Assembly: GCF_036786105.1 (NCBI RefSeq)
Contig: NZ_DAIQRQ010000003.1
Location: 62,001 to 126,000 of the forward strand
Source: Ohtaekwangia sp036786105
GTDB lineage: Bacteria > Bacteroidota > Bacteroidia > Cytophagales > Cyclobacteriaceae
Length of the DNA: 64,000 bases
Direction: 5' to 3'
This document shows, in pieces, positions 1-8,510 of the stretch (position 1 is the first letter of the stretch; each line of letters opens with the position of its first letter). Both the position numbers and the translations under genes were made by a program. A model generated the notes under the pieces. That model was not told the DNA's origin. It worked only from the letters and a program-made list of their open reading frames with translations, and searched no databases.

Positions 1-1294
1 GCAGCTCTTCCGGATATTCCAGGTGGCTTGAAAGGAAACTTCCGATGGCTTCAAATCCACCATCAAACGTAGCAGTCTCTTCTACTACCGTGAATATCTC
101 GCCATCTTTCACAGCACTGCTGGCAACTTTCTCAGTCGTTTCATTATACTCAATGATGATGAATGAACGTGCATTGCCATTTTTATCCTGGATGTTCTTC
201 ATTACATCCATCGATACAATTTGTGAAGGATCGAGCGCTCCGGTTTTCCGCTGCAGATCGGCTGCTTTGTCAACAGCATTTGCATCCGGTTCGATCACAA
301 TGAACTTCTTGTCAGGATGTGCCATTCGCATTTGTTCCAGGCGCATTTCTACTTCCTTCGGAATATCGAGTGCCATCGTAGAATTTTTAGCTATATCCTG
401 AGCTTCGCTTGCTACCTGATCCTGACAAGACACGATAAAGAAAATTACCGGCAGCATACTGAGTATCGCGGCAACTTTCCAACCCTTTATTTTCGATTTG
501 ATTGTTCGCATCATTTCAATTCGTTTTACGGTTAAAGAATTACTAAAATGGTTGGCGAGTTTAAAGTCGGCCGACAGTAAAGCAACCTTCGCCAGCAGGC
601 TGCAGTACTCATTCATATCCCGGTTTGCCACAGCGCGCGCATCTGCTTCAAACTCATGGAGCTGAATGAATATCTTTTTATATACTATAATTACCGGATT
701 GAACCAGAAGAAAATACCCAGCAGGTTTACCAGTAAAATATCGATGGAGTGTAGTTGATGGGCATGTACCCGTTCGTGTTCAATAATTTGTAGCTTTTCA
801 ACATTCGAAAGCTGATCGGCTTGCCCGATAAAAATATACCGGAAGAATGAGAATGCGGACTTATTCTCTGTCGATTCGATAATCAGAAGATCATCATAAC
901 GGTACGCCGAAGCACGATAACACTTCGTAAGCAACCTGCTTAGCCGAAACATAAACAACGCCAGGCAGAGTATAATCCCGGAGCCGTATACTATATTTAT
1001 ATACGACCAGGCAGTATAGGTTGTATCCGTTGTCTGCCCGGCAACTTCGTTACTTCCGTGGATGGTAATTTCCGGCAGCCACGTAGGTGGCACCATGTCG
1101 CTCAGCAAAGGCACCACATGCCGGGTAGCGTTGAAGTGCAGCAAAGGCAACCCAACCGATGCGATTATTGCCAGCAACAAGAATCCCCGCTTCCATTGGA
1201 AGTTTGTTTCATTTCGCAGCACAACAATATAGAGTGCCATAAAAATGCACAATGCTAGATTGGCTTCCAGCAGATAATTCAGGTATATGTTCAT
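1..1294 (-). CDS. M56-family (BlaR1/MecR1-like) membrane metallopeptidase, 3' end cut by window edge
   Basis: This gene is read on the minus strand from an ATG at 1294, and about 431 codons lie in the window. It has hydrophobic segments near residues 8-26, 36-53, 99-118, 185-207 and 273-290. The zinc motif HERVH lies at about 173-177, followed by HEFEAD near 213-218, which probably supplies the third ligand. This is the M56 (BlaR1) core. After the last helix a long extracytoplasmic part ends near the window edge with GGFEAIGSFL...YPEEL, resembling the start of a TonB C-terminal domain, as is common in Bacteroidota M56 proteins. It lies 39 nt downstream of a BlaI-type repressor gene on the same strand, so it is probably the sensor protease that inactivates that repressor. 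The signal is unknown; a role in beta-lactam sensing is not implied. The C-terminus is missing. Confidence 0.85.
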   Translation of the reverse strand, partial: MNIYLNYLLEANLALCIFMALYIVVLRNETNFQWKRGFLLLAIIASVGLPLLHFNATRHVVPLLSDMVPPTWLPEITIHGSNEVAGQTTDTTYTAWSYINIVYGSGIILCLALFMFRLSRLLTKCYRASAYRYDDLLIIESTENKSAFSFFRYIFIGQADQLSNVEKLQIIEHERVHAHQLHSIDILLVNLLGIFFWFNPVIIVYKKIFIQLHEFEADARAVANRDMNEYCSLLAKVALLSADFKLANHFSNSLTVKRIEMMRTIKSKIKGWKVAAILSMLPVIFFIVSCQDQVASEAQDIAKNSTMALDIPKEVEMRLEQMRMAHPDKKFIVIEPDANAVDKAADLQRKTGALDPSQIVSMDVMKNIQDKNGNARSFIIIEYNETTEKVASSAVKDGEIFTVVEETATFDGGFEAIGSFLSSHLEYPEEL

Positions 1295-1333
1295 GGTCGG
1301 TGCATTTACATCAAGATGTAGGTATACTTACGC

Positions 1334-1708
1334 TTAGAACTTTTGATCCTTTTTGATCTCGTTCAGGAGTTTCTCCAGGTCATTCGCATCCAGCTTGTTT
1401 TCCCTGGCGAAGAATGACACCAGGTTTTGAAACGATCCGTTGAAATAGCCTTTCAGCAGGTTGTTGAGGTAGAACTTGGTATACTTCTCTTTGGTAATTG
1501 TGGGGAAGTACTCATGCGTTTTGCCATAGGCTTTATGATCGACAAAGCCTTTTGTCTCCAGGATGCGCACAATGGTAGACACCGTATTATATGCAGGTTT
1601 TGGATCGGGCATTTCTTCAACAATGTCTTTGACGAACGCCCTCTCAAGTTTCCACAATATCTGCATGACCTGATCCTCGGCCTTGGTCAGTTCCTTCAAA
1701 TCTTTCAT
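1334..1708 (-). CDS. BlaI/MecI/CopY-family transcriptional repressor
   Basis: The product is 124 residues, the normal size for BlaI/MecI. The winged-helix N-terminus reads LTKAEDQVMQILWKLERAFV and is followed by PAYNTVSTIVRILETKGF, the family's recognition-helix region (typically YTTVxTxLxRLxxKGxV). The C-terminal half is helical and would form the dimer. The ATG at 1708 is the only sensible start. It is the first gene of a two-gene operon with the M56 peptidase. By family knowledge it would be cleaved or released when the sensor is activated. An interrupted dyad just upstream (1731-1744) is a candidate operator, which would make the operon self-repressed. The target genes are unknown. Confidence 0.9.
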   Translation of the reverse strand: MKDLKELTKAEDQVMQILWKLERAFVKDIVEEMPDPKPAYNTVSTIVRILETKGFVDHKAYGKTHEYFPTITKEKYTKFYLNNLLKGYFNGSFQNLVSFFARENKLDANDLEKLLNEIKKDQKF

Positions 1709-1730
1709 TGACTATCTATTTAGGTATAAA

Positions 1731-1744
1731 ACTAAATTATTAGT
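1731..1744. promoter_or_regulatory. Candidate BlaI operator dyad upstream of the repressor gene
   Basis: ACTAA and TTAGT arms are separated by four A/T bases, 23-36 nt upstream of the blaI-like start. Position and symmetry fit an autoregulatory operator; binding is inferred only. Confidence 0.4.
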
Positions 1745-1822
1745 TGATATAATGCAAGCGTTTTTTGGAAAAACTGCGAGTTTGTGGTTCCTATTAACGT
1801 GTAACAGGTAACGGAATTAAAA

Positions 1823-1922
1823 NNNNNNNNNNNNNNNNNNNNNNNNNNNNNNNNNNNNNNNNNNNNNNNNNNNNNNNNNNNNNNNNNNNNNNNNNNNNNN
1901 NNNNNNNNNNNNNNNNNNNNNN
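1823..1922. other. Assembly gap (100 N)
   Basis: This is a fixed-length run of 100 N, so its true size is unknown. Unlike the other two gaps, its flanks do not repeat each other. It sits inside the repeat-bearing intergenic region. Confidence 0.95.
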
Positions 1923-2101
1923 ATTAATCAGTAATGAATAACTTATTTTTCTGTGCTATTCTGTTCCCGATAGCCATCAGGATGTGGGAATAAAATACAA
2001 TACATTTATTTCCCGCAGACCTCACAGAATAGCACAGATCGTTTAGGGTAACCGCTAATATACTCTTCCTAATAACGATTAACCTGTAACGGATAACGAT
2101 T

Positions 2102-3586
2102 CTAATGCAGTTTATTCCTCAACACAAGCACCGAAGTCTTATCCCGTCTCCACTGCTCCATTAACGAAGGCGGAACATTGTATTCAAAGTCGAGTGCACC
2201 TAAGAGTATATCTATATCTTTATCCCGGTCAATATCAATTGCTTCCATCGTTATCCAGCGGCCGGTTGATGCAAGGAGCGTAGTATGCGGAACAAATTTA
2301 CCGTCCTTGTTTTCAAGGTATACAAAACTATGCTCCGGATGGTGTTTATAGTCAGGGAAGAAAGCGATTGCTGCTATATCAAGGTCGCCATCGCTATCGA
2401 AGTCGGCAGTCTGCGATTGAAAGGCACCGTATAGCGGATAAAAAGCAGACTCTTCAAAATGATTGGTGCCATCGTTCATAAATACACGCACCCCGTGATA
2501 CGGTTTTAATGTGATCGAGTAATCGGCATTATCGCCATTCGTATATACTATATCCGGTTTCCCATCGCGGTTGAAATCTGCCAGCTCGAAATAGCTGCTG
2601 CCATATACCGGCGGGAAGCGCAGCACTGTATTCACACGAAAGTCGAAGCCACCTTGGTTTAACAGCATGATGATACGTTCATCGCCTTGCGTCATCAGGG
2701 CTATAATATCCGGGAAGCCATTATTATCAACATCTTTAATCACAGTGTTGCGGGCACCCGGAGCATTGATGAGTACATGTTTTTTGTACTGGTTGTTTCC
2801 CAGGTTTTCGTATGCCAGCAAAGCGCCGGTATAATTTCCAAACGAACAGATGATATAGTCTGTGAGCCCGTCTTTGTTGAGATCAGTCTCTTGCATATTT
2901 ACCGGACGCTGCAAACCGCTCAACACTGTATGAGGCTGCTTTTTCAGTGTTACGATCTTGCCCCGCAACAGATCATTCGGATCCATCATCCCCATGAGCA
3001 GTATAGAGGTGCTGTCGCGATGGAAATATATATCGGAGGGTGGACTTTCCAGTACAGCAGAATCCTGGACAATAAATTGATCAGACAATGTATAGAATTT
3101 AGAAAGACGCGTTCCTATATATACTTTTTTGTGCAGCGAATCTGCTTTCACTACAGTAACCAGCGGTACCGTGTGTTCCGGTAATGAAATCGTGGTTGGC
3201 TCAAATTGTTCCAGGGGCTGCGTAGCAGTAACAGGGGGAAGCGTTAGTGCATCAGGAGCCAGGCGGTCGTAGTAATTCCTGATCATATCAAACTCTTCCT
3301 GCGATACCATAGGTTTATCCGGGAGCGTTTGCAGTACTACATTCCGGTCTTCATCTGATAGCTGCATAATTAGCTTCATATCTTCGAAGCCCATGCGAAA
3401 GGCCATCTGCGGCAAAACATGTTCCTTCCATATTTTTTTGGTGAGGAGGGAAGGATCGGGAAAAGAGTGGCAGCTTCCGCAGTATTGTTTGGCGAGTCGC
3501 TCTTCTTTTTGCCGGGGTGTTTCGCATGCTGTAACACAGAGTATACAAATGCACGCAATGCAGGCGAAAAGAATGTAATACTGCAT
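2102..3586 (-). CDS. Lipoprotein with a c-type heme motif and FG-GAP/VCBS repeats
   Basis: The ATG at 3586 gives 494 residues. An upstream TTG would extend the gene into its neighbour and is rejected. The N-terminus is a hydrophobic lipoprotein signal ending in VTAC (Cys21). CGSCH at residues 36-40 is a c-type heme-binding motif, so one heme is likely. The rest carries at least five calcium-loop FG-GAP/VCBS repeats, for example DLNKDGLTDYIICS, DVDNNGFPDIIALM, DFNRDGKPDIVYTN and DFDSDGDLDIAAIA, expected to form a beta-propeller. It starts 11 nt after the stop of the DUF4159 gene, so the two are probably co-transcribed. It is likely an envelope protein. The substrate or electron partner is unknown. 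Confidence 0.85.
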   Translation of the reverse strand: MQYYILFACIACICILCVTACETPRQKEERLAKQYCGSCHSFPDPSLLTKKIWKEHVLPQMAFRMGFEDMKLIMQLSDEDRNVVLQTLPDKPMVSQEEFDMIRNYYDRLAPDALTLPPVTATQPLEQFEPTTISLPEHTVPLVTVVKADSLHKKVYIGTRLSKFYTLSDQFIVQDSAVLESPPSDIYFHRDSTSILLMGMMDPNDLLRGKIVTLKKQPHTVLSGLQRPVNMQETDLNKDGLTDYIICSFGNYTGALLAYENLGNNQYKKHVLINAPGARNTVIKDVDNNGFPDIIALMTQGDERIIMLLNQGGFDFRVNTVLRFPPVYGSSYFELADFNRDGKPDIVYTNGDNADYSITLKPYHGVRVFMNDGTNHFEESAFYPLYGAFQSQTADFDSDGDLDIAAIAFFPDYKHHPEHSFVYLENKDGKFVPHTTLLASTGRWITMEAIDIDRDKDIDILLGALDFEYNVPPSLMEQWRRDKTSVLVLRNKLH

Positions 3587-3597
3587 CCTATTATATA

Positions 3598-4257
3598 CTA
3601 TAAGGAATTGGTGAAGCAATAGGCTATAATATTGGCGCCCATGCGCAGAGCCTGCTGTCGTTTTTCTTCCGGATCGTTATGGATGCGTTGATCTTCCCAG
3701 CCATTGCCCAGGTCGCATTCATACGAATAGAATACTACGAGCCGCCCTTCGTAGATCAATCCGAAGCCTTGCGCAGGTTTACCATCGTGTTCGTGAATTT
3801 TAGGAAGACCTTTCGGGAAATCGAATTTCTGATGAAAGATCGGATGATCGAACGGTAACTCTACCAGCTCCAGTTCCGGAAATACCTTCTTCAATTCAAT
3901 GCGTATGAACTTATCGAGGCCATAATTGTCGTCAATATGCAGGAAGCCACCCCCCGTCAGGTATTTGCGCAGGTTGCTGGCATCGGCATCGGTGAATACC
4001 ACATTGCCGTGCCCCGTCATATATATATAGGGATATAAAAATATATCGCGGCTGCCGGCTTCTACTATATCTTCCTCATCAGCAAGCGCCATGTTAAGCT
4101 CGCGGTTACAAAACTCAATCAGATTGGGCAAAGCCGTTTTATTGGCATACCAGTCGCCACCTCCCTGGTATTTGAGTTTAGCGATCTTTACAGGGATCTG
4201 TGCAACGCTCTCCAGCACACATAAAAGGCTCAGAATCAGAATTAATCTTATTCGCAT
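3598..4257 (-). CDS. DUF4159 domain-containing exported protein
   Basis: The ATG at 4257 gives 219 residues; a TTG 36 nt further upstream is discounted because it lies close to the promoter. The signal peptide runs MRIRLILILSLLCVLESVAQ. The body has DUF4159 features: KLKYQGGGDWYANKTALPNL near the start, then FLYPYIYMTGHGNV, a GGFLHIDDNYG segment, and FYSYECDLGNGWED near the end. The domain resembles glutamine-amidotransferase-like folds, but no function is established. A TAnnTTTG promoter element lies 34-41 nt upstream. It is the first gene of a pair with the heme/FG-GAP lipoprotein, which suggests a shared envelope role. Confidence 0.85.
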   Translation of the reverse strand: MRIRLILILSLLCVLESVAQIPVKIAKLKYQGGGDWYANKTALPNLIEFCNRELNMALADEEDIVEAGSRDIFLYPYIYMTGHGNVVFTDADASNLRKYLTGGGFLHIDDNYGLDKFIRIELKKVFPELELVELPFDHPIFHQKFDFPKGLPKIHEHDGKPAQGFGLIYEGRLVVFYSYECDLGNGWEDQRIHNDPEEKRQQALRMGANIIAYCFTNSL

Positions 4258-4290
4258 GGTTACAATATCCTGTTTAAATTCTTTAATGAC

Positions 4291-4298
4291 CAAAAATA
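4291..4298 (-). promoter_or_regulatory. Bacteroidota-type -7 element (TATTTTTG) for the DUF4159 gene
   Basis: This is an exact TAnnTTTG match on the minus strand, 34-41 nt before the ATG at 4257. It also argues against the TTG codon at 4293, which overlaps the element. Confidence 0.6.
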
Positions 4299-4372
4299 AT
4301 TTTTTTCGGGTGTTAAACCTTTAAACCCGGCCACAATCTAAACCGCAAACACAACAGAAAATTCACCATTTT

Positions 4373-5248
4373 ATGAAAATCACAAATCTCTTCACCCGAT
4401 CATCATCTTTAAGCCTGATCGCTGCTATAGCGCTGATGGCATCCTGCCAGGACGAAGATAAGCGTTTAACAGCATCCGATTCACAGGATATCTCCGAAGA
4501 AGCTGTAACGGATTCTTACTACCAGGACCTGGATGATATGGGAAGCGTGGCCATTGCAACACCCAGCGATGCCCAGTTAAGCACCGGCAGAACAGAAGAA
4601 TCTGTTACGATCACGGTTGACGACCAGCGTTTCAGCTGCGCAACGGTTACGTTAGTGCGCGATGCTGCTTCTACAGCTGATGTTCCTAAAGGTACCATTA
4701 CCGTTGACTTTGGAACGGGCTGTACAGATGCAAGAGGTAATATCCGTTCCGGTAAATTGATCTTTGCTTATTACAAGAGACGTTTCCAGCCGGGTTCGAC
4801 TGTGGTGGAGACAACTGATAATTACTATGTTAACGGAATAAAGCTCGAAGGCACACGTACTTCCACCAATGTTACCGGCAGCACAGCCGATGCTCCTAAA
4901 TTTAACGTAGTGCTGACGGGTGGTAAAGCTACCTTCCCCGATAATGCTGTGGCTACACGCGAATCGAACATCACCTGGTCGTGGGTGAAAGGTGCTACAC
5001 GTCTGCAGGATGAATTGATTATCGATAAGTCAAGCACAGCCAGCGGTACAACCCGCGGCGGCAGAACCTATACCGTATCGCTGCAGGCAGACCTGGTGTA
5101 TAAGCGCACATGCTTCATGGCGGTAGAAGGTGTTAAAAAGTACCTGATTGATGGCACCAAAGAAATTGTAATTGACTACAGCGTAGGCGATTGTAAAAAT
5201 GTAAACGTAACGGTGAACGGAGTTACACACCAGGTTACAGTGAAGTAA
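4373..5248 (+). CDS. Uncharacterised lipoprotein
   Basis: The product is 291 residues with a lipoprotein signal peptide ending LMASC (Cys about 26), followed by a low-complexity acidic linker (QDEDKRLTASDSQD...). The mature part is rich in beta-strand-like Thr/Val/Gly segments. It has four scattered cysteines, at SCATVTL, GCTDARG, TCFMAVEG and DCKNVNV, which may form two disulfides. No family is recognised with confidence. It is transcribed alone, between the divergent DUF4159 gene and a strong terminator. It is probably an outer-membrane or periplasmic lipoprotein; function is unknown. Confidence 0.8.
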   Translation: MKITNLFTRSSSLSLIAAIALMASCQDEDKRLTASDSQDISEEAVTDSYYQDLDDMGSVAIATPSDAQLSTGRTEESVTITVDDQRFSCATVTLVRDAASTADVPKGTITVDFGTGCTDARGNIRSGKLIFAYYKRRFQPGSTVVETTDNYYVNGIKLEGTRTSTNVTGSTADAPKFNVVLTGGKATFPDNAVATRESNITWSWVKGATRLQDELIIDKSSTASGTTRGGRTYTVSLQADLVYKRTCFMAVEGVKKYLIDGTKEIVIDYSVGDCKNVNVTVNGVTHQVTVK

Positions 5249-5272
5249 CAATCATAGCACCTAAATATAAAG

Positions 5273-5305
5273 AGCCGCTCTGCATCATGCAGGCGGCTTT
5301 TTTTG
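5273..5305 (+). terminator. Intrinsic terminator after the lipoprotein gene
   Basis: The arms AGCCGCTCTGCAT and ATGCAGGCGGCT pair with one bulged base around a 1-nt centre and are followed by a T-run (ctttttttg). Confidence 0.85.
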
Positions 5306-5380
5306 TTTGTGACGATCTGCTGAACGGTGCGCATTTTTAACTTTTAAATTACTATTTTGGTCGCACCCTAGACTGAATCT

Positions 5381-8300
5381 ATGAGTGAAGAACTGCTCAA
5401 GGCCATTATACAACTTTTTGCCATCGTTGCTCGTGAGCGTATTACAGAAGATGAACGCACGAAGATCAAGGAGTTTCTCAGCCTTCACCTGAATCGCGAG
5501 GCTACAAATTATTATCTCAAATTATTCGATGAGTTCTGCCAGACCAACCAGATCAATACACGGCAGGAGCTAAGCACACTGGATGAAGACACCCAGCAGT
5601 TTGTAGACGACTGGGCGAAGATCATGCAGATTGTGAAGCAGGTGAACCAGGCGCTTACCATGCAACAAAAGCTGGTGCTCATCATCAAGATCATTGAGTT
5701 GCTGTTTGTAGATAATGATATTTCGGACCGGCAAGGGAACCTTATCTTTTATATCGGGCAGGCGCTAAAGATACCGCAGCACGATGTGCATGTATTGCAG
5801 AAGTTTGTAGTAGGGCAGGATATAGATGAGCTTGAATCGAAAGATGTACTCATCATTGATGAAGGTTCGGGAGAGTATGAAGGGCCTCGCCTCATTGAAA
5901 AAGACCTTACCGGTCTTATTGCTGTGCTTCGCTTGTCTGACAGTGAGACTTACTTTATAAAATACCTCGGCATTACCACGGTATATCTCAACAGCATTCT
6001 GTTGAAAAGCCGTAAGATCGATGTGTTTCCAACCGGGAGCACGATCCGCGGTGATAAAGTGGGGCCGATATACTATAGCGATGTCATCGGTAAATTCCTG
6101 ACGAAGGAGCATCAAACCACCCTTACGTTCACCGCCGATCACTTGTTCTATCATTTTAAAACAGGGCGTGCCGGTATACAAAACCTGAATATAGCAGAAA
6201 GCGGAGGGAAGCTTATCGGGTTGATGGGCGCGAGCGGGTCAGGCAAATCTACCTTGCTGAATGTATTGAACGGATCGGAGAAACCTTCCAGTGGAAGAGT
6301 GCTGATCAACGGTATCAATATACACGAGCAGCCACACAAGGTGCACGGCATCATCGGCTATGTTCCGCAGGATGACCTGCTCATTGAAGACCTCAGTGTA
6401 TTTGATAATCTATACTATGCCGCCAAGCTCTGCTTTGGTCATTATGAAGAGCGGCAGCTCGTGGAGCTGGTGATGCGTACGTTAATGAACCTCGGGCTTA
6501 CGGAAATACGAAGCCTGAAAGTTGGATCGCCCATGAACAAGACCATCAGCGGTGGCCAGCGGAAGCGTTTGAACATTGCGTTGGAACTGCTGCGCGAGCC
6601 CGCTATCCTGTTTGTAGATGAACCTACTTCCGGGTTGTCGTCACGCGACTCTGAAAACATCATGGATTTGCTGAAGGAACTGGCGTTGCGCGGCAAGATG
6701 GTGTTTGTGGTAATTCACCAGCCTTCGTCAGATATATTTAAAATGTTTGATACGCTTCTCATCCTGGATGTAGGCGGGTTTCAGATATACTATGGCAACC
6801 CGATCGAAGCGGTGATGTACTTCCGTGACATTATGCATGCTGCGAACAAAACACAAGGGGCCTGTCCTGAATGCGGGAATATAAATCCCGAGCAGATCTT
6901 TAGCATGATCGAAACGAAAGTGGTGAACGAGTACGGCCGCCTTACCAACACACGCAAGGTTTCGCCAGGGCAATGGTATCAGTTCTTTAAGCAGAAGATC
7001 AAGATACCGCGCATCACGCACGTGCAGGAAGCGTTGCCCGTGGCGCAGGAGATTCCCAACTGGGCACAACAGCTCAACATATTCATTACGCGCGATGTGC
7101 TGGCGAAGCTGGCCAATCGGCAGTATATGATCATCAACGTACTGCAGGCTCCTTTACTGGCATTCTTCATCGCGTTCATGGTGAAATACTATAATGTGCT
7201 GGAAGGCAATCCGAAATATACTTTCTATAACAACTATAATATACCGGTATATTTCTTCATGAGTGTGGTGGTGGCTCTGTTCTTTGGGTTGACTATGAGT
7301 GCCGAAGAAATATTCCGCGACAGGAAGATATTGAAGCGGGAGAAATTTCTTCACCTCAGTCGCAGCAGTTACCTGGTATCGAAAGTCGGGGTAATGTTTG
7401 GTATATCGGCGTTCCAGACCTTGCTGTTTACCTTGATTGGCAATGCTATACTCGGCATACCGTTGACGGAGTTACGATACTGGTTCATTCTGTTCAGCAG
7501 CTCGTGCTTTGCCAATATGCTGGGATTGAATATATCGGCATCGTTCAACTCCGCAGTTACCATTTATATACTGATACCGGTGCTCATCATTCCGCAGTTG
7601 CTGCTGAGTGGAGTTGTAATCAACTTCGACCGGTTCAATCCACGTGTAGGCAAACCGATAGGTGTGCCGGCCGCAGGTGAGATGATGGCTTCACGCTGGG
7701 CGTTTGAAGCGTATATGGTAACGCAGTTCAAGGACAATCCGTTTGAGAAACAGTTCTATGATCTCGACAAGGTCGCAGCGCAATCAGACTATAAACGGGT
7801 ATACTATATTCCTGCACTTGAATCGAAACTGGCGTATTGCCTGAATAACCGGTCGCAGTGGCGCAACCAGCAAAACGTTCAGATGGGAGAGACATTATCG
7901 TTGTTGCAGAACGAGATCAGAAGTGAGCTTGCCCTGGTGGGAGAGAACAAGCTCCCCGAAGTGGACCAATTGGAGATTGGTAAATTTGATTCCACTGTAT
8001 ACCGGAAGACAATGAGCTTTCTTTCGGTGCTCAAACGCTATTATGGCTCCAGAGGCGATAATGCAGTAACCGCGAAAGAGAAGATGGTAGCATCGCTCAC
8101 CGCTACGCCTCCACTGGCAGCGGAATTTGAGCGGATGAAACAGGAGTACGAAAATAAAGCTGTGAATGATGCCGTTAAGAATATATCAGCAGCTGATCGC
8201 ATTGTAGAATACGAAGGCCGGCTGGTGCAGAAGATATATCCGATATACCAGGATGAACACAAGCCGCGACACTTGTTCGATTTTTCTGCAAATCTGTATC

Positions 8301-8470
8301 AACCTACAAAGCACTTGCTGGGAGCTACTTTTGATACGCTATATTTCAACCTGGCCGTGATCTGGAGCATGACAGTAGTGTTGTTTATCACATTATACTT
8401 CGATGGACTGAAGCACTTTATCCGTATACTGGAAGGGCAACGCAGATACAAGCGTAAAGATAAGTCGTAG
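5381..8470 (+). CDS. Large ABCG/White-type ABC transporter half-molecule with extra N-terminal domain
   Basis: The product is 1029 residues. Residues 1-150 are helical and TerB-like in appearance; 190-240 resemble an FHA-like beta segment (uncertain). The ABC domain has Walker A GASGSGKST (about 282-290), signature SGGQRKR (about 389), Walker B AILFVDEPTSGLSS (about 407) and switch His in VIHQPSSD. A linker with CPECGNINPEQ may bind metal. From about 590 come five transmembrane helices of the ABC2 type, a roughly 200-residue extracytoplasmic loop, and a final helix near 985-1010. The domain order ATPase-then-membrane is that of eukaryotic-like ABCG exporters, extended at the N-terminus. It presumably dimerises; substrate is unknown. 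It is followed 40 nt later by a small lipoprotein gene with its own promoter-like element. Confidence 0.88.
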   Translation: MSEELLKAIIQLFAIVARERITEDERTKIKEFLSLHLNREATNYYLKLFDEFCQTNQINTRQELSTLDEDTQQFVDDWAKIMQIVKQVNQALTMQQKLVLIIKIIELLFVDNDISDRQGNLIFYIGQALKIPQHDVHVLQKFVVGQDIDELESKDVLIIDEGSGEYEGPRLIEKDLTGLIAVLRLSDSETYFIKYLGITTVYLNSILLKSRKIDVFPTGSTIRGDKVGPIYYSDVIGKFLTKEHQTTLTFTADHLFYHFKTGRAGIQNLNIAESGGKLIGLMGASGSGKSTLLNVLNGSEKPSSGRVLINGINIHEQPHKVHGIIGYVPQDDLLIEDLSVFDNLYYAAKLCFGHYEERQLVELVMRTLMNLGLTEIRSLKVGSPMNKTISGGQRKRLNIALELLREPAILFVDEPTSGLSSRDSENIMDLLKELALRGKMVFVVIHQPSSDIFKMFDTLLILDVGGFQIYYGNPIEAVMYFRDIMHAANKTQGACPECGNINPEQIFSMIETKVVNEYGRLTNTRKVSPGQWYQFFKQKIKIPRITHVQEALPVAQEIPNWAQQLNIFITRDVLAKLANRQYMIINVLQAPLLAFFIAFMVKYYNVLEGNPKYTFYNNYNIPVYFFMSVVVALFFGLTMSAEEIFRDRKILKREKFLHLSRSSYLVSKVGVMFGISAFQTLLFTLIGNAILGIPLTELRYWFILFSSSCFANMLGLNISASFNSAVTIYILIPVLIIPQLLLSGVVINFDRFNPRVGKPIGVPAAGEMMASRWAFEAYMVTQFKDNPFEKQFYDLDKVAAQSDYKRVYYIPALESKLAYCLNNRSQWRNQQNVQMGETLSLLQNEIRSELALVGENKLPEVDQLEIGKFDSTVYRKTMSFLSVLKRYYGSRGDNAVTAKEKMVASLTATPPLAAEFERMKQEYENKAVNDAVKNISAADRIVEYEGRLVQKIYPIYQDEHKPRHLFDFSANLYQPTKHLLGATFDTLYFNLAVIWSMTVVLFITLYFDGLKHFIRILEGQRRYKRKDKS

Positions 8471-8483
8471 GTACTAAGTTTTT

Positions 8484-8490
8484 TATTTTG
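8484..8490 (+). promoter_or_regulatory. Likely -7 element (TATTTTG) for the His-rich lipoprotein gene
   Basis: This is a near match to TAnnTTTG (one base short), 21 nt before the ATG at 8511, in the 40-nt gap after the ABC transporter stop. Confidence 0.4.
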
Positions 8491-8510
8491 CAAACCCAAT
8501 CAACGATGTT

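Larger units (their letters stand above)
1709..2101. repeat. Gene-free region with dispersed repeat units and an assembly gap
   Basis: No gene is visible. Repeat units lie at 1793-1814 (attaacgtgtaacaggtaac), 2007-2045 (a CACAGAATAGCACAGATCG-type unit) and 2071-2100 (taacctgtaacggataacg). The same units recur at about 24.0-24.4, 34.0, 37.7, 44.9 and 61.8 kb. The middle of the region is an N gap. Confidence 0.7.

Noticed and set aside
3587..3619. TTG extension of the heme/FG-GAP lipoprotein into the DUF4159 gene
   Set aside because: It would overlap the upstream gene, and the ATG at 3586 begins directly at a proper lipoprotein signal peptide.
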